Positions 34,055-53,939 of a stretch of DNA of 64,000 nt are shown here, piece by piece. Numbering within the stretch: the stretch's first letter is position 1; the number at the start of each line of letters is the position of its first letter. Source of the DNA: Macrostomum hystrix. Its lineage: Eukaryota > Platyhelminthes > Macrostomidae. Location of the stretch: contig CATNEN010000033.1 of NCBI GenBank assembly GCA_950097015.1, positions 62,001-126,000 of the forward strand, in the 5' to 3' direction. Made by a program: the position numbers and the translations under genes. A model generated the notes under the pieces. That model was not told where the DNA came from and did no database searches. It was given only the letters and a program-made list of their open reading frames with translations.

Positions 34055-35665
34055 GATTTTGGGGAGCTGGTTGGTGGCTGATCCTGAGGATGTTGGGGTT
34101 CTGGTTGGTGGCTGATCCTGAGGATGTGGGTGCTGGTTGGTGTCTGATCCTGAGGATGTTGGGGTGCTGGTTGGTGGCTGATCCTGAGGATGTTGGGGTG
34201 CTGGTTGGTGGCTGATCCTGAGGATGTTGGGGTGCTGGTTGGTGGCTGATCCTGAGGATGTTGGGGTGCTGGTTGGTGGCTGATCCTGAGGATGTTGGGG
34301 TGCTGGTTGGTGGCTGATCCTGAGGATGTTGGGGTGCTGGTTGGTGGCTGATCCTGAGGATGTTGAGGTGCTGGTTGGTGGCTGATCCTGAGGATGTTGA
34401 GGTGCTGGTTGGTGGCTGATACTGAGGATGTGGGTGCTGGTTGGTGGCTGATCCTGAGGATGTTGGGGTGCTGGTTGGTGGCTGATCCTGAGGATGTTGG
34501 GGTGCTGGTTGGTGGCTGATCCTGAGGATGTGGGTGCAGGTTGGTGGCTGATCCTGAGGATGTTGGGGTGCTGGTTGGTGGCTGATCCTGAGGATGTTGG
34601 GGTGCTGGTTGGTGGCTGATCCTGAGGATGTGGGTGCTGGTTGGTGTCTGATCCTGAGGATGTTGGGGTGCTGGTTGGTGGCTGATCCTGAGGATGTTGG
34701 GGTGCTGGTTGGTGGCTGATCCTGAGGATGTGGGTGCTGGTTGCATGGTGGCTGATCCTGAGGATGTTCAGGTGCTGGTTGGTGGCTGATCCTGAGGATG
34801 TTGGGGTGCTGGTTGGTGGCTGATCCTGAGGATGTGGGTGCTGGTTGGTGGCTGATCCTGAGGATGTTGGGGTGCTGGTTGGTGGCTGATCCTGAGGATG
34901 TGGGTGCAGGTTGGTGGCTGATCCTGAGGATGTTGGGGTGCTGGTTGGTGGCTGATCCTGAGGATGTTGGGGTGCTGGTTGGTGGCTGATCCTGAGGATG
35001 TGGGTGCTGGTTGGTGTCTGATCCTGAGGATGTTGGGGTGCTGGTTGGTGGCTGATCCTGAGGATGTTGGGGTGCTGGTTGGTGGCTGATCCTGAGGATG
35101 TGGGTGCTGGTTGCATGGTGGCTGATCCTGAGGATGTTCAGGTGCTGGTTGGTGGCTGATCCTGAGGATGTTGGGGTGCTGGTTGGTGGCTGATCCTGAG
35201 GATGTGGGTGCTGGTTGGTGGCTGATCCTGAGGATGTTGGGGTGCTGGTTGGTGGCTGATCCTGAGGATGTGGGTGTTGGTTGCTGGATTATCCTGGGGA
35301 TGTGGGTGCTGGTTGGTGGCTGATCCTGAGGATGTTGGGGTGCTGGTTGGTGGCTGATCCTGAGGATGTGGGTGTTGGTTGCTGGATTATCCTGGGGATG
35401 TGGGTGCTGGTTGGTGGCTGATCCTGAGGATGTTGGGGTGCTGGTTGGTGGCTGATCCTGAGGATGTGGGTGTTGGTTGCTGGATTATCCTGGGGATGTG
35501 GGTGCTGGTTGGTGGCTGATCCTGAGGATGTTGGGGTGCTGGTTGGTGGCTGATCCTGAGGATGTTGGGGTGCTGTTTGGTCGCTGATCCTGAGGATGTG
35601 GGTGTTGGTTGCTGGATTATCCTGGGGATGGGGGTGTTGGTTGTTGGCTGATCCTGGAGATCAGA
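34055..35665. repeat. 32/34-bp satellite with 370-bp higher-order repeat
   Basis: Units GCTGATCCTGAGGATGTTGG followed by GGTGCTGGTTGGTG (34 bp) alternate with a 32-bp form (GATGTGGGTGCTGG). A rare junction, TGGTTGCATGGTGG, occurs at about 34738 and 35108, 370 bp apart, marking a duplicated block. The right end has a third form with TTGCTGGATTATCCTGGGG. Confidence 0.93.
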
Positions 35666-35812
35666 TAAATCGTGGAAAATGAAGGTTTTCATAGCATTTT
35701 AGCTGAGACCAAAAAACAAGAGCAGCATTATCATAATGGAGAGAAAATATAATGGCACTAAGAAGGGAGCATTAAGTTCGCACTTTCAAGGGCTTTTAAA
35801 TTCTTGCTAATC

Positions 35813-44030
<8,218 letters not shown>

Positions 44031-44039
44031 GTTAAATCA

Positions 44040-44713
44040 GGCTTGCAGTGTAAATAAAAGTGAGTATTCCATACTAGGAAAATGTAAAGTATAAAAATAT
44101 CAATTACTATAAATATTGAGTGTATAACTATCATTAAATCTGAAGCCGAAACTTCTAAAGTATATCATTTAAAGTGCTTAAAGTACTTGGTAACGATATA
44201 ATTTGTCGTAGAAAGGCCAGATTTTTTTATTTTAAAAAGCTACAAAGACACTTTATATAACAAAACAAAAGTAGTAATTTTATTTCAGTATTTAGCTCAG
44301 TATTTAGTATTTGTTTTTAGTATTTAGGGATAAAAATTACTGTGGCAATATCCTAGGAAAAATAAGGCTCGCAAATTAGACGAATGCCTTTGAACCATAA
44401 TGCTAAAAAAACTAAAATACGATCCGTGATGACAAGAAAAGTATTTTATACAACCAATTTGAATAATTTCTTACCCCCATATTATAGCCCAACCATATTG
44501 TTACATATAGTATTCCATAGGTAGGTATGCCTCTTTGCAAGCATGCAACTGCTAAAGTAAACGAGAACGTACTACAACTACACTTCTACTCACTAGTACT
44601 AGTGCATATGTTCTTTGCATGGATTGTCATGCATAGCTAACTTGACTTAGTACGCTCCTCGCTCCGCGCCTCGACGTTTCAGTTCATTTCCGTCCGAACA
44701 GCTGCCAGTCTAT
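44040..44713. other. AT-rich spacer upstream of S6 kinase
   Basis: Probable S6 kinase promoter region. No gene recognised. Confidence 0.4.
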
Positions 44714-45020
44714 ATTATGGGTAAGCTGGCTGTCTTGCAACGCGGTTGAAACGCCGTACATTTGTCCGCCGTCACTGTCTATGGTTGAAGCATATTTCAA
44801 TTATATTCAATTCATCACTTAGAGTCACTGTATATTTCAATGCCAACAAACACAAGACCAAACACAACAGGAATGAAATATTAGATCATGGATGTTTAAT
44901 GCGCATTCTAAGGTTAGAAAGTCCGAGGCTGCATATGATGGTCACGAGGCGAGCGAAGCGAGTGAGGAATTCAATAACAGACAATGGAATTAGCGTGGTG
45001 ATCGCTATGCCGCTTCTACT

Positions 45021-46030
45021 TTGAAGGACTTCTTCAGCATGCTGCAATACTATTTGGTAAACGAGTGTGGAAAGCCATGGAGCCTCTGGACGGATATGGA
45101 ATTCAATGAAAGCCGGCGTGCGCTTGATGCTTCAATGAAGCTGAGTACCCGTGAGGGAAAGGGCAGTGGATTGCGACGTGGACGACCTGTTCCACCTAGC
45201 ATCGAGGAGAAGCTCTGGTCTGAAGGTATGCTTGTTGGTAGTGAGAGCCCACGACAACTGCTGAGTGCCGTGATTTGGGGTCTCGAAAACATTTTGCACT
45301 ACGCGGGGGTTCCGAGTTGCGAGACCTACAGTACAATCGACATATCCGGCTAGAAACCGTTGGTGAAGAGGTCTGCTTAGTTTACAGGGACAACACTAGA
45401 TCGAAGACCAACCAGGGTGGTTTGAAGAGCCTTCGAAGAGAACCGAAGATCGTTAGAGCCTTCCACACCGAAGACGATTCTAAGTGCATCGTCTGTCTGT
45501 ATACCGAGTACGTTTCGCGTCGGCCGAGCGAATTTTGCGAGGCTCTTTTCTTGTCATGCAACAGGCAATGGAAACCCGATGGTCGCTCGGAATGGTTTAC
45601 AAGGACTCCGATTGGACGGCATACGTTGGCCGAAACAGTGAAGTCGCTTGTGACGAAGGTGGCTCCGGACGACACTACTCGCTACACTAACCAGTCATTG
45701 CGCAAAACCTGCGCGACTGTTTTACACGATGCTGGTGTACCGCGCCAGGATATCGCACGGCACACGGGCCATAGTAGCTCTGCTCTAGAGCGATACATCG
45801 ATGTTTCGTTGACTCAGCAGAAGCGCTTCAGTACCATTCTGTCCCGTTCTGTCCAGGTGAAGGAAGGCGAAGAGACGCGGTGCGTGAGCACTGCTAGCAC
45901 CTCTGCGGTGGTGGGATCTGGAGACGTCGAGAGGCATCAAGAGGGGCCTGCCAATGGACAGACACTAGCGAAGAAGATGCGTGTGGAGTTGTGCGGTGAG
46001 ACGAATCGTGTAGTTGTCTACTTTGATTGA
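45021..46030 (+). pseudogene. Crypton-like tyrosine recombinase, frameshifted
   Basis: Two overlapping frames (45021-45353 and about 45265-46030) together resemble the DUF3504/Crypton recombinases related to KIAA1958 and ZMYM proteins. The first carries FFSMLQYYLVNECGKPWSLW and RRGRPVPPSIEEKLW. After a frameshift near 45270 the second continues with GSRKHFALRGGSELRDLQ. Catalytic residues remain: Arg in QSLRKTCATVL, His in ARHTGHSS and the Tyr in ALERYIDVS. A Ser/Thr-rich tail follows. One frameshift makes it probably inactive; a programmed shift or sequencing error is possible. Confidence 0.75.
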
Positions 46031-46382
46031 GCTGCTTTATGACCCATTCACTAACTTTAAACGGAAAAGTTGGTGTTATTTATTTGTTCATAACATTGTA
46101 ATCTGTTGTCTACAATATTATTATTATAAACATAGACAAAATAGAATAAAAAATCGTTATTCGTGCGTCTAATTTTTTTGGATCGTTTATTTGGCTCGGG
46201 CCAAATAAACGACTTTAACATTGGACCATAGATTTATTTGGAGCGACCAAAAGGTATAAAATAAGCAGTCGGATTTTATACACGAAGTAAACGAAATAAT
46301 TCAGTAAATAACGCTTGGAAGCTCAAAATGATATTTGGCTGGAGAGTTTATCAATAGTTACCTCAATAGTTACATCTGTCAG

Positions 46383-47068
46383 TTAGCGTGGTCTAATATT
46401 GAATGTGCAATTCTCAAATTTGCAGTTCTCAAAAACGCTCGCCTGGTTGGCACCAATCGATACGCCCTGGTTAGCTACAATTGACCCAGGCATGCCCAAC
46501 GCAGTCGTATTTTGTTGCAGTACGATGCATCCAGCAGTCGAACTTGTTCCCGCGTTGCTGACGCTCTGACCAGCCGATGCCAGTGTTTGTTCCGCAGTGC
46601 CAGAGAGTCGCCCACTGATTGCTCGGGATAGGTTGACTTTTTTGGAGAACTTAAATCTCTTGTTGTAATGTTCAACACTCTCCGCTCGTTTGTGACCGGT
46701 CACGGCTTGAATCTCGGAAACACTGACGCCTCCTCCATCAAATTGGTTACAACGGAGGCGCGTATGCAATGATTGGTGTGCGCACGATTGCTCAGTCCCG
46801 CCAGCTCGCACAATTTCTTCATAAACTCATTTACCCAGTGTTTGCCGAGTACAGGGCTCTTGTGATACCAGAAACCTTCCATGGAAAACCCTCGTTCCAG
46901 CGGTTTAGGCCACAGACAACCGACGTCATCTGGTATTTTTGCCAGGTACATCTCCATCGCACGAACCGGACACGTATTCGGGTCAGTCGGCTTTTCTTCC
47001 AAAAAGATCGTCTTTCGAGTTGTTGGGTTGTCCGCCGTTACTGTCTTCTCAATGCCATTCTTCACCAA
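46383..47068 (-). pseudogene. Second tyrosine recombinase, C-terminal half, frameshifted
   Basis: The minus strand encodes EEKPTDPNTCPVRAMEMYL, WVNEFMKKLCELAGL and NHCIRASVVTNLMEE, then after a frameshift near 46735 GGVSVSEIQAVTGHKRAESV and EHYNKRF. The Arg, His and Tyr of the recombinase active site are recognisable. The tail ends in SVFENCKFENCTFNI, a Cys/Asn-rich ending common to Crypton-type proteins. The N-terminal half is missing. It differs from the plus-strand recombinase, so these are two lineages. Confidence 0.7.
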
Positions 47069-47079
47069 GTCGATATATC

Positions 47080-47240
47080 GAACTCCATCGCATTACAAAA
47101 TACAACTGCTTTGGGCATGCCTAGGTCACTAGTAGCAAACCAGGGCGTATCGATTGGTGCCAAGCAGGCAAGCATTTTTGAGAACTGCAAATTTGACAAT
47201 TGCACATTCAACATTACATCACGCTAACAGACAGATGTGT
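47080..47240 (+). repeat. Inverted copy of the recombinase tail
   Basis: This block is an inverted duplicate of 46371-46530. It encodes on the plus strand NTTALGMPRSLVANQGVSIG and FENCKFDNCTFNI, nearly the same tail as the minus-strand recombinase. The two arms differ at many sites, so the duplication is not recent. Confidence 0.8.
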
Positions 47241-47690
47241 CGTGGATTGCAGTTTATAACTACGACCTTGTATTTGAAGTAACAATTAATGAACTATCCA
47301 ATGGGCCGCCCGCCCGCTGTGCATATCTATGGAATTCGACCACAGACAACAGCAGAGGGTGGGCTGCCGTTAGTTTCAACCTCCTTTCAACATGCGTAGG
47401 CTCTACAAATAAGTGAAAAAATCGCTTTGACCATAGACAATGACGGCGGACAAATGTGGAGCGTTTCAACCCAGGCAGCCTGCCCATAATCCTGAATATA
47501 AGCAGAGTGCTTTATATTATACGTAGTATATTAGCTTTATGCTACATGGTATTTAGACGAGTATAAGTCTTTGTCTTTGACCAAACCACTAAAACCAGGA
47601 CCCGACCTCTTTCCTAAAACATTTTAACTCCACTCGGTCACGTTAACATTTGCGTATTGCAGAGTAGAGAGCGAAGTGAGCGAGCGATTA

Positions 47691-47805
47691 CCATATTTGG
47701 TAATCAGCGCGCCCGCGGCCCGCGCTCAAACCCCCATTCCCGGGGTGAGGAAGTCTAAATTTGGAAATTCTCTCTGTGAGGCTAGGACATGATTGCCATA
47801 TTTGG
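47691..47805 (+). promoter_or_regulatory. Two perfect CArG boxes upstream of actin
   Basis: CCATATTTGG occurs at 47691-47700 and at 47796-47805, with a near match, CTAAATTTGG, at 47755-47764. CC(A/T)6GG is the binding site of serum response factor, a known activator of actin genes. They lie 125-240 bases before the start codon. Confidence 0.75.
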
Positions 47806-47911
47806 AAGTGCAAGTTTCTCGTCTCTAAAACCAGACTATATCAGCCGAATAAAAATACATTAGTAGTCACGCTGTCTAACTTAGCTCAGTTATATTTTCA
47901 ACTTTAAGTAA

Positions 47912-49152
<1,241 letters not shown>

Positions 49153-49251
49153 AAGCAGATTTCGAGAACAAGAATTTTTTGTGACAGTTTAGTCGTGAAA
49201 TGATATGCCACATTTGGGACAATTTTTCTACAAAATTGCAATTCGTGCAAT

Positions 49252-49257
49252 AATAAA
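49252..49257 (+). terminator. Polyadenylation signal of actin
   Basis: AATAAA 100 bases after the actin stop codon. Confidence 0.7.
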
Positions 49258-49269
49258 CAGATTGGGATC

Positions 49270-51350
49270 AACGTGAAGCTGTAAGTGTGACTGCTAACTG
49301 TTACCAAATATTCCCTTGCCCTCCAGAGAATCTCTTCAACTCTGGCAGATTTTTGCACAATTCATCAGCTGGCAAATAAATATTTTACAATTCTTGTCCA
49401 TAAATTATTATAAACATCTTGTTTGTTACTTGTTTATTACTCCAGTGCGACGAAGACTATGATTAAAAAGAAGATAATAAAAAGTGTAAAAATATAGTCT
49501 TGTTAATTCTATTGTTAATGTTTGTGACACCATTTAAAACAGCCTTTTTTGCTTTTAAATAAGCCATATAAGACCGGTCATCAGCGACCTAAAGCAGATC
49601 CTATATTAATAAATGAAATAATATACGTCAAAATTAAATTTGACGTACTGTGGGGTTGGGTTCTCCAATCCACAGGTGCCTACTTAAAGTAGATACAGAT
49701 CTTTAAAAAGATAAAAGAATGAAATGATAAAATTGATGGCTTTAGGAAGTGAAACAAAGACTACACGATACACACGTCCTTGTATAATACACTATAAATT
49801 TAGCGACGTGAAAGATGTAAGGATGTTTAATTGGTCTTCTAATTGGTTAGAGCTGAAAGTCAAATTTTGAGGAATATGAAGTTTATGGCGATTATGACCT
49901 GTGGGGGAAGTGATATCCAATGGTTTGGGATGATGTGAAATAACATGTGAATTTGGGATTATGGAACACCCTCTTCAATCCAAAAATAAATATATAAAAG
50001 ACGAAGGGATGGAAAGCGGCCATCGATTTATGGATTTAACTTTTGTGGTAAAAATGAAGTATGATTTTGTCTGAATTGATTGGATTATGCCAAAGTACAT
50101 TTTAGGAATGGAATCACGACAAAAATTCTGATCCCGCGCGCTGTGAATCTGTTAACAGTAATTTCAGATCCGAATTACAAAATATCCCAGGATCCCAGCC
50201 ATAATTTTATTCCCCAATTCTGACCACGAAAGTTTTGGTCTTTCAGACTCTCTGACCCTTATAACTTAGGTAAATCTTTGACACACATTTATACCATTTG
50301 CATGCAGTCCAATAACGACTTAAGGCAAATTTTTACCAATTATAATGCCTTAGAAATATATCTATCATGTTTTTAATACGGTTTAACTGTAGGTATATCC
50401 CACTATCTCTCAGTAAAGCTGTACCTTTAACTTTTATGAGCACTTCCATTCGAAACACTTTATGTATTCGTACTTAATCGAGCAACATGCAGTATATTTA
50501 ATCAAGACCTGAATAACTTAAACAGAAATAAACATTGGATTTGTAAATGTTACTGAAAGTAGCAACAGACGCAAGTAAGTAGAAAGGTTAGAATTTACTG
50601 ACACTTATGATGGATGATGTAATGTTGTAAAACGTAGGAAACTCTGAAAGTGCAAAAAGTATTTATATTTGATTTTTAAGCCATTATACTCGTATTCAAT
50701 GAGGTAACACTAATATAACATTTTATTCAAAGACTATATAAACGAAATCCAGTCACAAGATATAACGCTTGTTACCATCGGAATGTTTGATTGCTACCAT
50801 ACCATAAAATTTATTTCTAACCCAAACCTCTGAGACAGGACACCTGAACCTGTCAGATTAGACAAACAAACATGTTTAGACAGAACACCCGAACAGTTAG
50901 ACAGTACATCCGTCTGTTTAGAACCTATAAAGCCTTGCAAAAACCAAATTCCTTTTCGAAAAGGCGTGCAGCAGAATTCGCAGCAGAGGCTAAGCTCAGT
51001 TCGGGTAGATCTTCTAGCCCTGCTAATATCATAGCAGCACTTCCGCTGTTTAAATTAGTCACTGCGTTTAATATAACCTAACTCGCAACTGTATGTCACG
51101 TGCAACGTGTAAAATGTAAAAAAGTTACTGGACCCGTTAGAAAAGGTCAATTATTTTAATTGCTGACGCTGCAAGTGCATCTGCGTGAAGCAACAAAAAA
51201 TAAACATTTTTCTGTAGCCGAAATAGAAGTTTCGCTTGACTGATCGTATCATGTTTTTTTCCTGCAGAATTAGTACTGTTCTTTCAAACGGGTTACCTTC
51301 CAAATGATTGACAGGCATCCTTCTTTAACTGATGTCGATACTGTTTAGGC
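49270..51350. other. AT-rich desert
   Basis: Two kilobases of AT-rich sequence with no coding, array or RNA signal that I can support. A short open frame at 50872 lacks any family feature. Confidence 0.45.
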
Positions 51351-51352
51351 GG

Positions 51353-52070
51353 TTATCCTCTCAAGATTGCTTCAGCGTGCTGGGCTTTGCCAATGACCTT
51401 CTTCCATTTCCATTCCTCGCCCTCGCCACAGAGGTGAAATGTTAACGCCGATGGTGGCCTGATAGGCTCGCAGAGATGGGCAGCGGTCGGCACGCAGTTG
51501 GCATAAAATCCGCTTTTGTCGCCGGGTGAGCTCCTTCGCCGGTGGCGGTGGAAGACGGCCCGCGGTGCACGCAGCATGCCAAGCCAGCGAGCTAGCGCAG
51601 GCCGTCAAAGCAGCAGCCGCGCTGTTCTTTTCTTGCCAGCGACAGAGGCTGTTGCGGCGGATGGCAGATCTTGCCGCCGAAAGCGGGATAGGCGCGGCGT
51701 CCTGCTCAAGCCGCTTGGCGATCTCGTCGACGGCCTCGTTCCCGGGGATGACCGGGCACCCACTGCAGATGAACTTGGGCCCCGGCGGCGGCTAGGGCTG
51801 CGAGGTTGGCCCAGATTCTGCCGGCTGTAGTGGTGCTAGTAGAGCCAGGGCCAGACTCGAGCGCAGCCAGGGCGCTCAAGGAGTCGGAGCAGATCCCCAC
51901 CGGTGAGAGTTCAGCGGGGTCCGGGACCGCAAGCGTCCACCTGAGGGCCTCAGCAATAGCCACCAGCTCGGCGTGGTAGCTGGACGTCACGCGGCCAGCT
52001 GGGACGCAGATGCCGATAACCTCACCCTCCTGTCTTTATCGTTTAAAAAAACAAGCGTCGGCCTAGTCGG
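51353..52070 (-). pseudogene. Non-LTR retrotransposon 3' part with RNase H, degenerate
   Basis: On the minus strand a ribonuclease H fold is recognisable: a degraded first strand near 52050, VTSSYHAELVAIAEALRW (catalytic Glu), GICSDSLSALAALES (catalytic Asp), and VHLQWVPGH. A frameshift then leads to GNEAVDEIAKRL (the last Asp region). Downstream is a tail with LCGEGEEWKWKKVI. An in-frame stop in the first strand and at least one indel make it non-functional. RNase H at this place is typical of I/Jockey-related LINEs; no reverse transcriptase is joined to it here. Confidence 0.75.
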
Positions 52071-52129
52071 CTAAAGACCGCGCGGTGACACGCAGGACGA
52101 CAATCCAGCGAACTTGACATGCCGCGGTG

Positions 52130-52610
52130 GCACACTCGCTCGTTGTCGCAGGAGACCGTCCTGCTGTACAATATCGACACTTGGTCACGGACAGCTACAC
52201 TGGAGCGGCAGCTTGACTCAGTGTCAGTGCACTCAGAGCTGCTTCACGCACGTGGCCTTCGAAGCAGTCGAGAGCGTCGGAAATGATGCCCTGTACGAGA
52301 GAGGACCCAGCTGCAACGCCCATCCAGTATTGGCGAAGGCGGAGGCTTTAACTATCGAGCTACTTGTGTGATCCGGGCGAGAGCTACTGCCCATCGTCTG
52401 CACAGGACGTCCTGCTTCTCGTGTTGCAGTGTCCGCTCAGACGGGGACAGGCTCGACCTCGTAGATACGGACTGCATTTTCTGTGACGCCAAAGCGCCTG
52501 ACTGCCAACCGGGGGGGACTATGCACCCTCTCTGGAACAGAAGCGCGCTGACGCTGACTCGTTTTCCTTTGAGGGTAGTTCTTCTCTCTGAGTACGCTTA
52601 GTTGGTCTAA
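52130..52610 (+). pseudogene. Possible reverse transcriptase C-terminal fragment
   Basis: The plus strand encodes ETVLLYNIDTWSRTATLERQ, which resembles the LLYGAETW..T..LE..LD thumb segment of RTE/CR1-type reverse transcriptases. A diverged stretch follows (FNYRATCVIRARATAHRLHR) reminiscent of the RR..AGH tail. Several stops and frame changes interrupt it. It lies head to head with the RNase H fragment, so the two are from different insertions. Confidence 0.45.
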
Positions 52611-52629
52611 CAGGATAGACAGCAACCTG

Positions 52630-53930
52630 GTTAAAACGCAAGCTATCGGTCTTGCTTGACAGCAACCTGTTTAACGACAGTTCAGCCAAAAATCAATTTT
52701 GTAGAGAGACTTGAAGACGTGATAAAAGAAGACATTTTTCCGACAGTATAGGACGAAGTGAGTTCGCTTTCATTCGGCTTTAAATAAAAAAGCAATACTT
52801 CATTTTTCCTGTACACTTCGCTCACATTTCTCATCCATAATAACAGCTACGAAGTATATGCATCTCAAGCCAAGCCAGCTCGTCATTAATGAATTCTGGG
52901 ATATCATTCAGAACAATCACCCGAACGCATCATTTTCCCATTTAGCCTTATACTTTTACAGCTGGATTTCGGCAAGATAAAAAGCCGTGATATGGAGATT
53001 GGAGTTCAAAATGTGGGCCTTATGTGCTAAAATGACGAACTCCGAACAAGGTTATACTCATATGCGAAAGGCCAACTGGATTCCTGTAAGGCTGTTTTGA
53101 TTTGCACTTTGCACTCTACACGAGACCCGCAAAAAATTGGCTTTTTAGTTTAGCCTTATATATGTACTCGTAGTTTGTCAGTCACAATCTTCTGGTTCTG
53201 TCTGCCTATTCTGTCCTCTGGTGCCTTGAAGTGTGTGTGTGTGTGTGTGTGTGTGCAGATACAGAAAAAAATTCTTTCTGTGCTTAATCTGACCAGATCC
53301 AGACCAGAAGAAAGCAGATCCAGAGCCCGGCAGAGTGCACAAGTGAAAGAGGGCCCTAGACAGGAAACTCTTGCGCAGAGGGGTAGAGTATCAAGTCACA
53401 TTAGTGGCCCTAGCAACCTCAACCGCCGCGTCTGTACAATAGTCGCGCGCGTGTTTGTGTGCGCTTTCACCAAAAACCAGCGAACCCTCACAACAGACCG
53501 TACCAACCAAGAGAGGAGGACCTTTGTGACTCTCTTACCCTGTTCTATCCCACTAGATCTCTGCAGTTGTGTGTATTTTTCCCCAAATCCATTTTGCACT
53601 CTCGTCCTCCCATTGGTTATGAGGGAGTTTAGCTTCCAGGCCATTGCTACAATATTAGGACAATTTTCTCTGTCCTTGTTCAAAGCATAAAGCACCCAAC
53701 ACGCAGCGATCCGCAGACACTGTTTGCTGTAGCCAACGGCTAATCCGACAGAAGTGAATAGCAAGCACAAAATACCAACGTAAACTGTTCATGCGCTTAG
53801 ATTTTTAACTTGAGCTAAGGACAACTTCAGTACAGAGCCTATTTTAAATCTTGACTGTAAACAATGACTGCCGCCTGCTGCTTAGCTCATTGTTGCTCGT
53901 AACTGAGCAGTATAGCTAGTCAATCTTGAG
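52630..53930. other. Spacer with a (GT)n microsatellite
   Basis: No gene supported. A run of GT dinucleotides lies at about 53231-53256. The right part is likely 5' flanking or untranslated sequence of the next gene. Confidence 0.4.
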
Positions 53931-53939
53931 TCAATCTCA

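Larger units (their letters stand above)
44714..47491. mobile_element. Tyrosine-recombinase element bounded by inverted repeats
   Basis: An imperfect inverted repeat of about 70 bases bounds the interval. The left arm (44714-44791) contains CATTTGTCCGCCGTCACTGT and CTATGG; the complement, with CATTTGTCCGCCGTCATTGT, is at 47425-47491. Between them are two degenerate tyrosine recombinase genes facing each other. Classic Cryptons lack terminal inverted repeats, so this may be a composite or rearranged element. Confidence 0.5.

Noticed and set aside
53175-53690. 171-codon open frame
   Set aside because: No domain, includes the GT microsatellite, poor composition.
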